Positions 1-5,635 of a stretch of DNA of 6,453 bases are shown piece by piece. The stretch lies in assembly GCA_947506075.1 (NCBI GenBank), contig CANNNN010000151.1:1-6453 (forward strand), given 5' to 3'. This DNA is from Methylococcaceae bacterium (GTDB lineage Bacteria; Pseudomonadota; Gammaproteobacteria; Methylococcales; Methylomonadaceae). The stretch's first letter is position 1. Every line of letters starts with the position of its first letter. The notes beneath the pieces were generated by a model. The model did no database searches. It worked only from the letters and a program-made list of their open reading frames with translations, and was not told the DNA's origin. A program made the translations under genes and the position numbers.

Positions 1-971
1 AACTGCCTGTCCACTAGCGGAACGGCCAGGGAGGCGGACTTTAAAGCAATGGTAACGCCAGAGGAAAACACCGGGTCCAGAAATTCACCGGCATTGCCCA
101 GCAAAACATAGCCGTCACCATACAACTGTTTGACATCGGCGGAATAACCGCCTAGCCGGTTGACCGGGGTATCAAAGCTACTTTCCTTCAGTAGTTGGGC
201 CAGTCTCGGTTCCTCGAATGCCAATTCCTGCAAGATCTCCAGCGCACTGCCGGTTCGGGTTTCCAGCTTACCCATAGGCATAACCACACCCACAGAACTT
301 CTGCCCTGACTGAAAGGGATCAGCCAATACCACACCTCATGGCATGTGGGATGGATGGCGATCAGTATCTTGTTGCGGTCGTAATCCGGGACGCTAATGT
401 TATCCTCAATATGGGTGAACAACGCCAGGCGCGGCGATAGGGAGGATGGCATCTCCAGTCCGAGCAACCGGGGCAACACTCGCCCAAAGCCACTGGCATC
501 CATGACCCAGGAGGCCGTCCAATCACGCTGCAAACCCTGGGCATCAATACTGGTCAACCGCGACTGCCCGGGGGTGGTGAAATCTGCGGCTACGATGCGC
601 TGCTGGTAATGGATGCTTACACCGCCTTCTTCGGCAGCCTCGGCTAATAATTGATCGAACCGAGCACGCGGAACCTGATAGGTGGTGCCCCAGCCGGAAG
701 TGAACTTCTGTGAAAAATCGAATTCCGTCAGCTTGCCTGTATGAGAAAAAGCAGCGCCATTTTTAAGCTGGAAGTTTTCCATAGCCACTCGCTCCAGCAG
801 ACCGGCATCTTCCAGAAATTCCATGCATTGAGGGAGCAGGCTTTCGCCAATCGAAAAACGAGGAAACAGCTCTTTTTCCAAGATAACTACCTGATAGCCC
901 AGCTTGTTCAGCATGTGTGCAGCCACACTGCCAGCGGGACCTGCCCCAATAATCAATACATCCGCATCCAT
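1..971 (-). CDS. FAD-dependent halogenase-like oxidoreductase (partial, C-terminus missing)
   Basis: An open frame runs from an ATG at 971 to the left edge, giving 323 residues without a stop. Residues 5-14 form a Rossmann dinucleotide-binding motif (LIIGAGPAG), and IGESLLP follows at 41-47. Lys70 in FQLKNGAAF sits where flavin halogenases carry their catalytic lysine. WYWLIP at 214-219 matches the halogenase fingerprint WxWxIP. GNAGEFLDPVFSSG at 292-305 is the second FAD-contact motif, with Asn where Asp is more usual. Known family members use reduced FAD, O2 and halide to halogenate aromatic or carrier-bound substrates; related proteins in aryl-polyene clusters are often called oxidoreductases. 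Family length is usually above 400 residues, so roughly 100 or more are outside the window. The start is supported by an AAGAG 8 nt upstream and by the motif starting at residue 5. True halogenation is inference; a related flavin reductase or monooxygenase role is possible. Confidence 0.85.
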   Translation of the reverse strand, partial: MDADVLIIGAGPAGSVAAHMLNKLGYQVVILEKELFPRFSIGESLLPQCMEFLEDAGLLERVAMENFQLKNGAAFSHTGKLTEFDFSQKFTSGWGTTYQVPRARFDQLLAEAAEEGGVSIHYQQRIVAADFTTPGQSRLTSIDAQGLQRDWTASWVMDASGFGRVLPRLLGLEMPSSLSPRLALFTHIEDNISVPDYDRNKILIAIHPTCHEVWYWLIPFSQGRSSVGVVMPMGKLETRTGSALEILQELAFEEPRLAQLLKESSFDTPVNRLGGYSADVKQLYGDGYVLLGNAGEFLDPVFSSGVTIALKSASLAVPLVDRQ

Positions 972-1002
972 TGTTGACACTCTTGTTTTCGAAAAAATTA
1001 AT

Positions 1003-1008
1003 ATTATG
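1003..1008 (-). promoter_or_regulatory. Candidate -10 box for the halogenase-like gene
   Basis: On the minus strand CATAAT lies 31 bases before the ATG at 971 and matches five of six bases of the sigma-70 -10 consensus. The DNA around it is AT-rich, but no good -35 box is found at the usual distance. Transcription from here would leave a leader of about 25 nt containing the weak AAGAG ribosome-binding site. Confidence 0.25.
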
Positions 1009-1115
1009 CGCCACTCATCCTAGAAAAATCATTTTTCCACGAAAAATACGTAAATTTTCACAGAGATACTGGAGTGCAGCATGGTAGTTTATTTTTGTGA
1101 GTTACCTAAAGTTGA

Positions 1116-1141
1116 AACTGACCGTCGACTGACGGCCAGTT
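1116..1141. repeat. Short palindrome (11-bp arms, 4-nt loop)
   Basis: AACTGACCGTC (1116-1126) and GACGGCCAGTT (1131-1141) are inverted copies with one difference, which becomes a G-U wobble when the plus strand is transcribed. The loop is GACT. Just downstream GACTGCG is repeated directly at 1148-1154 and 1169-1175, 21 bp apart. No U-run follows the stem, so it does not look like an intrinsic terminator. It may be a REP-type palindrome or a protein-binding site. Confidence 0.5.
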
Positions 1142-1257
1142 ATTAACGACTGCGTTTCGATAGTCAGTGACTGCGGATGAATGGAAACCTGCTCGTCAGC
1201 TTAACTATAGAAGCTTGATTGCAAGTCCTGATCCGTACCGTTTTTAAATCTGCCTCA

Positions 1258-1670
1258 GCGATCGGTAAATCAAAAAGTGTTAACGAAAAAGCGAAAGTCG
1301 TTAACGAAACACCAAAACCGTTAACGCTAAATTGAAAGTCGTCAACCGAATATCAAAAGCGTTAACGGTAAATTAAAAGTCGTTAACCAAAAACCAAAAC
1401 CGTTAACAGTAAATTGAAAGCCGTTACCGGTGCACAAAAAGCGTCAACGAAAATCTAAATCCGGGGACACTTTTTGATTTTTCGTTAACGCAACAGCGAT
1501 TTGCGTTAACGAAAAATACGCAATTTCAAATTAACGCATGAAAATAGAAAAATACCATGAATTACAGCCTTTTGGCGACACGGTTTTGTGTCCGTAAAAT
1601 CGAAACACGTCAACCAAATTGCATTTTACGTTACCAAAAAACAATTTCCGTCAACCGCTTTCATGAATCC
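1258..1670. repeat. Degenerate tandem array of GTTAAC-type units with 41-bp (21+20) super-period
   Basis: Core hexamers start at 1279, 1300, 1320, 1341, 1361, 1382, 1402, 1423 and 1443, so the spacing alternates 21, 20, 21, 20 and so on. Further cores are at 1484 and 1505, then at 1609, 1630 and 1650. Eight are exact GTTAAC (1279, 1300, 1320, 1361, 1382, 1402, 1484, 1505); the others are GTCAAC (1341, 1443, 1609, 1650) or GTTACC (1423, 1630). The linkers fall into two kinds: 21-bp units ending roughly TAAATTGAAAGTC and 20-bp units ending roughly ACCAAAACC. More decayed units appear at 1258, 1530 and 1588. The 41-bp period is not divisible by three, and no ORF spans the array, so it is noncoding. 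The regular spacing near two helical turns suggests repeated protein binding on one DNA face, but the function is unknown. Confidence 0.85.
1477..1517. repeat. Perfect 17-bp inverted repeat inside the array
   Basis: ATTTTTCGTTAACGCAA (1477-1493) and TTGCGTTAACGAAAAAT (1501-1517) are exact reverse complements around a 7-nt loop, CAGCGAT. Each arm contains one array core (1484 and 1505). The orientation of the flanks flips here: the left arm is an array unit read on the minus strand and the right arm one read on the plus strand. As RNA this would be a strong hairpin. No U-run follows on the plus strand; on the minus strand the stem is followed by CAAAAAG, so termination is unlikely either way. 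Confidence 0.8.
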
Positions 1671-1761
1671 GCCTACCCGATGAGACATTCTGTTATTTAT
1701 TGTCACTCTGCGATAACGCCTTAGGCTAGCCTGACTGCATAGGCAAGAAAAGGGGAACGGA

Positions 1762-1887
1762 ATGTTTACCTTGCTAGGCACGATCAAGCTTGACGCGAAT
1801 GCGTCCGAGCACCTGACCCAGGAGTTTAGGCGTGGGCTTAAGCGGTGTAGAGCTTATTTGCCTGACGAGGTGACTAGCAAAAAATAA
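1762..1887 (+). CDS. Possible small protein of 41 residues, unknown
   Basis: ATG at 1762 is preceded by AGGGG (1751-1755) at a workable distance, and the frame ends at TAA (1885-1887). The product starts MFTLLGTIKLDA and ends LPDEVTSKK. It has a hydrophobic start, a basic middle (EFRRGLKRCR) and no transmembrane segment or signal peptide. I recognise no family. It could be a genuine small gene, the surviving N-terminus of a decayed longer gene, or a chance ORF. The ribosome-binding site is the main support. A weak TTGTCA at 1700-1705 with TAGGCT at 1722-1727 could be its promoter. Confidence 0.35.
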   Translation: MFTLLGTIKLDANASEHLTQEFRRGLKRCRAYLPDEVTSKK

Positions 1888-1899
1888 ATGTGCTAGTAT
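1870..1899 (+). promoter_or_regulatory. Candidate promoter for the small exported protein gene
   Basis: GTGACT (1870-1875) and TAGTAT (1894-1899) are 18 bp apart, each matching four of six sigma-70 consensus bases, and a TG lies just ahead of the -10 box (TGCTAGTAT). Transcription would start near 1906 and leave a leader of about 180 nt. The AT-rich stretch to 2030 holds other weak candidates, so this is only a suggestion. Confidence 0.2.
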
Positions 1900-2031
1900 C
1901 GACAAAAATAACAAAAACCTGTATGGATAGACATTTAATTTTAGGGTTTTAATAGACAGCTTTTTAGGTGATTTTTTTTCGAAAATACACTTATTTAGGT
2001 GTCTACTTTACGTTAAGGATAGTCACTGAAA

Positions 2032-2067
2032 GGGTTGCAGTGGCTTTGGTTGAAAACTGCACAACCC
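2032..2067 (+). promoter_or_regulatory. Leader hairpin just upstream of the ribosome-binding site
   Basis: GGGTTGCAGT (2032-2041) pairs with ACTG (2056-2059) and CAACCC (2062-2067), leaving a two-base bulge (CA) and a 14-nt loop. The stem ends 5 nt before the GAAGGAG ribosome-binding site (2073-2079) of the next gene. It could be a leader structure affecting translation or mRNA stability, or part of a binding site in DNA. No known riboswitch class is recognised. Confidence 0.4.
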
Positions 2068-2085
2068 ACATTGAAGGAGTCTACG

Positions 2086-2430
2086 ATGATGAAACGACCA
2101 TTAATAGTGTCCGTCTTGGCAACTGCCATGTATCTGTCCACAGGGTTTGCGTTGGCAGCTGACCAAGCTCCAGTCCAAGAAAAGGCACAAACACAAAAGC
2201 AAGTTTATGGCAGCCAACTAATGACGCAACAAGAACGCACCGAACACCGCACCAAAATGCGCACTGCGAAAACTGCCGAGGAGCGAGAACAAATCCGCAA
2301 GGAACACCACGAGGCCATGAAAGAACGAGCCAAGGTGCGCGGTGTGACATTGCCCGAAGAGCCACCTGCCAGAGGGGGTGGCATGGGTCTCGGCGGCGGA
2401 ATGGGGCCTGGTGATGGTCGGGGGCGCTGA
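2086..2430 (+). CDS. Small exported charged protein of unknown function, Gly/Met-rich tail
   Basis: The product has 114 residues. Residues 1-25 form a clear Sec signal peptide: MMKR, a hydrophobic core (LIVSVLATAMYLSTGF), then ALAAD with probable cleavage after the ALA or AA. The mature part begins Gln/Lys-rich, then has YGSQLMTQQERTEHRTKMR and a helical Glu/Arg/Lys stretch with an HH pair (EEREQIRKEHHEAMKERAK), then GVTLPEEPPARGG and a Gly/Met-rich C-terminus (GMGLGGGMGPGDGRGR). I recall similar short periplasmic hypothetical proteins in proteobacteria. The charged helix loosely resembles Spy/CpxP-type periplasmic chaperones or metal-binding proteins, but the LTxxQ motif is not clear, so no function is assigned. 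The start at 2086 is chosen over an upstream in-frame ATG at 2035 because GAAGGAG (2073-2079) lies 6 nt before it and the signal peptide begins there. A hairpin terminator follows. Confidence 0.8.
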   Translation: MMKRPLIVSVLATAMYLSTGFALAADQAPVQEKAQTQKQVYGSQLMTQQERTEHRTKMRTAKTAEEREQIRKEHHEAMKERAKVRGVTLPEEPPARGGGMGLGGGMGPGDGRGR

Positions 2431-2445
2431 TCTTGGTAAATAAGT

Positions 2446-2478
2446 GGGGCGCTGCGCGATAAAGCCATGCAGCGCCCC
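2446..2478 (+). terminator. Hairpin terminator after the small exported protein gene
   Basis: GGGGCGCTGC (2446-2455) and GCAGCGCCCC (2469-2478) form a perfect 10-bp GC-rich stem around a 13-nt loop, starting 15 nt after the stop codon. The following bases (TTACCTCTTCGTT) are only moderately T-rich, so termination may be imperfect. The position and stem strength still make a terminator the best reading. Confidence 0.6.
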
Positions 2479-2501
2479 TTACCTCTTCGTTAGAGCGTTC
2501 T

Positions 2502-2591
2502 AGGATTGCAAGCCAGGTCGGGCACATGCTTTTCGTGCCCGACATCAATTCGCGCAACAAATCCGGCAATCCCTGCCGGAATGACGATCCT
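2502..2591. repeat. Palindrome-rich intergenic element, REP-like
   Basis: Two hairpins lie between short outer inverted ends, AGGAT (from 2502) and ATCCT (to 2591). The first is GTCGGGCAC (2517-2525) with GTGCCCGAC (2535-2543) around a 9-nt loop. The second is TCCGGCA (2562-2568) with TGCCGGA (2574-2580) around ATCCC. On the minus strand the second reads CGTCATTCCGGCAGGGAT, like the dispersed palindromes common in many proteobacterial genomes, and it is followed by TTTGTTG, so it may end transcription of the DUF748 gene. The element sits between two convergent genes, a usual place for such repeats. Confidence 0.5.
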
Positions 2592-2614
2592 GAAATTTAA
2601 CAAAGTAGAATTAA

Positions 2615-5536
2615 TCAATCCGCCTTCAGCGACAATAAGCTGACTATCTCCTTGCCTTCCCGGGCAGGATCAATCACCGTATCCAGGATAAATATCCTAT
2701 CGTTTGCTATGCCGCCTTTTTGCACGAGATAGCTGGCAATTGCTTGCGCTCTTTGACTAGCCAGACTTTTCAGTCGCTGTGGTTCCGGTTTGATAATGGC
2801 TGACAACTTCTCCTTGGCAACGGCGTAAAACTTGTCCGTAGTGGTATCCTCATGACTGCCGACCAGACGCAGCTTACCCAGTAGCGATTTTTCCACCATC
2901 AGTGGAAACTTTTCAGTAAATAACTGCTCCATCAAACGCCGGTAATCCTGATCAGAAATTACCGCATATTCTGCGCGTATTTTCCTGCCACCCTGCTTGT
3001 TAACCTCGGCCGCTTTTATTATTTTAAGCTGATCATATAAAGCGTCATCGCTGACCGCCGGCCAATCCTGCTCCTGATAAGCAGCACCTTTAATATCCAA
3101 CTTTAAAACCGAACGCACTTTTAACGCTTTTGCCAAATCATCCAGCTTGTTTATTTCCGCCTTCGTTAAGGTCGCTTCGCCTGCCGCAAAACTGATGGTG
3201 CTTAAATCCTCCTCGCTGTTTATCAGTGTAGCCAAGGCACGAAAAGGCGAGCTGATCACTTTTCCTATCGAGTTAACCAGCGCATCGACAAGAATATGCG
3301 TCACGCTGAATTGCGGATCTTCGAGGCTGCCGGAAATCGGCACATCAATTTTTATTTTGCCATCGGCATCCTTCATTAAAGCCACCGCCAACTCCAGCGG
3401 CAACGACACGGCATCCGGATTTTCAACTTTTTCGCCCAGTTCCAACTGGTCTATCAAGATATTATTCGAGGCTGTCAGTCGTTTGTTGACAACTTTGTAA
3501 TTAAGCCCTATCGACATTTTTCCCTTTTCAACTTTATAACCGGCAAACTGCACCATATACGATGAAATCAGCGGCATCGGCATACCGGTAAAATTCACTG
3601 TCACATCATAATCACCCAGATACGGGCTGATTTCACCGTTGATGTCGACCGGCGCCAGATCATAGGCATTTCCCTTTAACGCGACTTTGATCGTTGATTT
3701 TTGTTCCGAAGAAATGCCGCTGGCACCGCCGTCCAGACTTTTAATCTGGGCTGCAAATGGCAAAATCAGCGAAAGGTCGGCAAAATCGGAAGAGCCGTCG
3801 ATGATTTCAATCTTGCCCAGCTTAAAAGTTGGTTTAGCCGGTGTGGTCGGCGTATTTTTAACAGACGCTATCTGCTTGCTATTATCGACAATCATTAGGT
3901 CACTAAAATTGACGGTCTTGTCTTTTCTGATAATGACCCGGGCATAGGGTTTGTTAATTGTCAGTGTTTCAGCACTGTATTGATTTTCCGGAAAATCCAC
4001 CGCTATGCCGTTGAGCGTCAGATTATCCCATTTCACCAAGTCCTTGTTCTTCACCTGATCGCGGCTTAGTAAATCGGCGATACGGGTATTGCCGGTAAAC
4101 TTGATAGCCAGTTTGTCCGGCTCTGACCTATCGACCAGAACCTTGCCGTCAACAGCCCATCTACCATCGATAATATCCAGCCTGGCAAATTTATCGACAT
4201 AGGCCTGGAAGTTTTCCAGCGCAATATCTTTGATATCTACGGCTATCTCTGCCGATAAAGGTTCAAGAATAGTATTGCCGTTCAGTTTAATCAAACCGGT
4301 TTCATTAAGCCCGACACTGAGCTGAAAAGGCAATCTCGCTCCGGCTTTATTACTGAAGTCGGTCAATTTTAGATTGATCGGTTTTGCGATCAGGGTGAAA
4401 GGCTTTTTCAGGGTCTGATCTTCAAAACTTAGCCCGAAATTATTCAACTCGACACTGTTGACCTTGATGTTCCACGGCGCTTGTTGCGATGCTTCGCCGG
4501 GGGTGGCTTTGACAGAAGTTACCGGTAATAACAGCAGATAATTAAAGTCGCCCTCGGTATTTAACCATGATGTGAAGTTGGCATCATTGGCGACTACCGA
4601 TTCGATCGCCAGCTCCTGCTTGGCAAGATCGAAACTGATACCTTGCACGGCAAGCGTAGGCATTTTGACCAGCGCTTTATCCTGAGCAGTCGCTGCAAGC
4701 TGAAAATCACGCAGTTCAACCTTGCCCCGATTAACGTTAATATTAAACTTGTTATCGACATAATCGGCCGTGTAATCGGCCTCGATCAGCTCATAGCCCT
4801 GTAAATCCAGTTGTACTATATTCTGCAAGGCCAGCGCCCGGATTCTTGGCAGCTGCACATTATCCAGCTTGATATGTCCGGAAGAAGACCCGGACTTAAG
4901 GTCGAGAGTGCCTTGCCAATCGAGCGTGCCGCCGGAGTTTATTGCCAGCGAAAGACTTAAACCGGATGGTTTGTCCGCGTGAGTCGAAAGCTGGTCTATA
5001 ACAAGATTAAACGGATAAACCGTCTCTTTTTCGGGGCTTTTAAGCTGCGCATCCTCCCAGTCCAGTTTTCCCTCGCTTATCGACAAGTTCATGAGATTGA
5101 ACGGGAAAACCTTAGCATCCTCCGGTTTGGCTTCGGCTTTTTCTTTTAGCAGATCATTAAAATTGAATACACCGTGCTGATCTTTCGCAATACGCACCAC
5201 CGGCCTGTTCAGCAACACCTTATCAATAACCAGCACTTTCTGACGGATAGATTCTCGTGCATTAATGCTGATTTGCAACTCATCAAAACCGGCAAACAGC
5301 TGACCGTTAGGCTCTTGCAGTTGAAAGCCCTGCAAACTTAATTGTAGCGAAAAGGGATCAAACTTAACCGTTGTAACAGCGGCCTTTCTTCCGGTTTCCT
5401 GCAGGATCAAGGGTGTAAGTTTAGACTTGATCAGTATCGGCAAGCCATAAAAACCTAGTGCGGCATAAATCACCAGTAGACTGCCCGCTATAAAAACAAC
5501 GATTATAATTTTAGGTGCTAGTTTTCTAAATTTCAT
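2615..5536 (-). CDS. DUF748 family AsmA-like envelope protein
   Basis: The product has 973 residues. A basic start (MKFRKLAPK) and one transmembrane segment at about 10-32 anchor it in the inner membrane with the bulk in the periplasm. Residues 40-130 (LQLSLQGFQLQEPNG, then VLLNRPVVRIAKDQHGVFNF) match the AsmA-like N-terminus, and a long beta-rich middle follows. Near 705-742, LPLELAVALMKDADGKI and GSLEDPQFSV are the hallmark of DUF748/AsmA-like proteins. From about 775, ISFAAGEATLTKAEINKL begins an OmpA-like C-terminal part, with SQRAQAIASYLVQKGG near 924. AsmA-like proteins are thought to form bridges that carry phospholipid across the periplasm or to assist outer-membrane assembly; a similar role here is inference. 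Length is normal for large DUF748 proteins. The first ATG is used, as it precedes the membrane segment, although no good ribosome-binding site is seen. The gene lies 99 bp downstream of amt, beyond a terminator. Confidence 0.9.
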   Translation of the reverse strand: MKFRKLAPKIIIVVFIAGSLLVIYAALGFYGLPILIKSKLTPLILQETGRKAAVTTVKFDPFSLQLSLQGFQLQEPNGQLFAGFDELQISINARESIRQKVLVIDKVLLNRPVVRIAKDQHGVFNFNDLLKEKAEAKPEDAKVFPFNLMNLSISEGKLDWEDAQLKSPEKETVYPFNLVIDQLSTHADKPSGLSLSLAINSGGTLDWQGTLDLKSGSSSGHIKLDNVQLPRIRALALQNIVQLDLQGYELIEADYTADYVDNKFNINVNRGKVELRDFQLAATAQDKALVKMPTLAVQGISFDLAKQELAIESVVANDANFTSWLNTEGDFNYLLLLPVTSVKATPGEASQQAPWNIKVNSVELNNFGLSFEDQTLKKPFTLIAKPINLKLTDFSNKAGARLPFQLSVGLNETGLIKLNGNTILEPLSAEIAVDIKDIALENFQAYVDKFARLDIIDGRWAVDGKVLVDRSEPDKLAIKFTGNTRIADLLSRDQVKNKDLVKWDNLTLNGIAVDFPENQYSAETLTINKPYARVIIRKDKTVNFSDLMIVDNSKQIASVKNTPTTPAKPTFKLGKIEIIDGSSDFADLSLILPFAAQIKSLDGGASGISSEQKSTIKVALKGNAYDLAPVDINGEISPYLGDYDVTVNFTGMPMPLISSYMVQFAGYKVEKGKMSIGLNYKVVNKRLTASNNILIDQLELGEKVENPDAVSLPLELAVALMKDADGKIKIDVPISGSLEDPQFSVTHILVDALVNSIGKVISSPFRALATLINSEEDLSTISFAAGEATLTKAEINKLDDLAKALKVRSVLKLDIKGAAYQEQDWPAVSDDALYDQLKIIKAAEVNKQGGRKIRAEYAVISDQDYRRLMEQLFTEKFPLMVEKSLLGKLRLVGSHEDTTTDKFYAVAKEKLSAIIKPEPQRLKSLASQRAQAIASYLVQKGGIANDRIFILDTVIDPAREGKEIVSLLSLKAD

Positions 5537-5571
5537 TGACCAGGAGACTCAATCCGCTTTACGTTACGGCT

Positions 5572-5577
5572 ATTATA
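5572..5577 (-). promoter_or_regulatory. Candidate -10 box for the DUF748 gene
   Basis: The minus strand carries a perfect TATAAT 35 bases before the ATG at 5536. No acceptable -35 hexamer lies 16-18 bp upstream, because that stretch is the stem of the amt terminator. A TG dinucleotide precedes the box but is one base off the extended -10 position. The box overlaps the end of the terminator's T-rich tail. If used, transcription would start near 5565 with a leader of about 29 nt. Confidence 0.35.
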
Positions 5578-5581
5578 AACA

Positions 5582-5617
5582 ATAAAGGCGGATCTCATTG
5601 CTGAGACCCGCCTTTAT
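5582..5617 (-). terminator. Rho-independent terminator of amt
   Basis: ATAAAGGCGG (5582-5591) and TCTCA (5593-5597) pair with TGAGA (5602-5606) and CCGCCTTTAT (5608-5617), leaving one mismatch and a 4-nt loop. On the minus strand the stem begins 18 nt after the amt stop codon, and its 3' arm runs into TTTATTGTTTATAA, a T-rich tail. Stem length, loop and tail fit an intrinsic terminator separating amt from the DUF748 gene. The inverted repeat is near-symmetric, but on the plus strand there is no gene that needs it. Confidence 0.85.
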
Positions 5618-5635
5618 CAGGTAATGAAGTTCAAC

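Larger units (their letters stand above)
972..1761. other. 790-bp intergenic region without a convincing gene
   Basis: No frame on either strand carries a protein I would defend. A 21-codon ORF (1081-1146, plus) has GGAG 6 nt before its ATG but no recognisable product. The region holds, in order: the presumed promoter of the leftward halogenase-like gene, a short palindrome at 1116-1141, the GTTAAC-type array at about 1258-1670, and a stretch leading into a small ORF at 1762. The 12-mer ACGAAAAATACG occurs at both 1039-1050 and 1509-1520, so array-like sequence may reach toward the halogenase-like gene. Confidence 0.7.

Noticed and set aside
195..609. Plus-strand ORFs at 195-440 and 397-609
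   Set aside because: Both lie antisense within the continuous halogenase-like reading frame.
1081..1146. 21-codon ORF as a gene
   Set aside because: It has a fair ribosome-binding site but is too short to support alone, overlaps a palindrome, and shows no recognisable product.
1258..1670. CRISPR array
   Set aside because: Repeats are short (6-bp core), degenerate and only 20-21 bp apart with similar linkers; there are no unique spacers of 25-40 bp and no cas genes in the window.
2035..2085. N-terminal extension of the small exported protein from the ATG at 2035
   Set aside because: It would put 17 non-signal residues before a good signal peptide, and the strong ribosome-binding site lies next to 2086 instead.
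2081..2569. 162-residue ORF on the minus strand
   Set aside because: It is antisense to the signal-peptide gene and crosses its terminator hairpin; composition is unlike a real protein.
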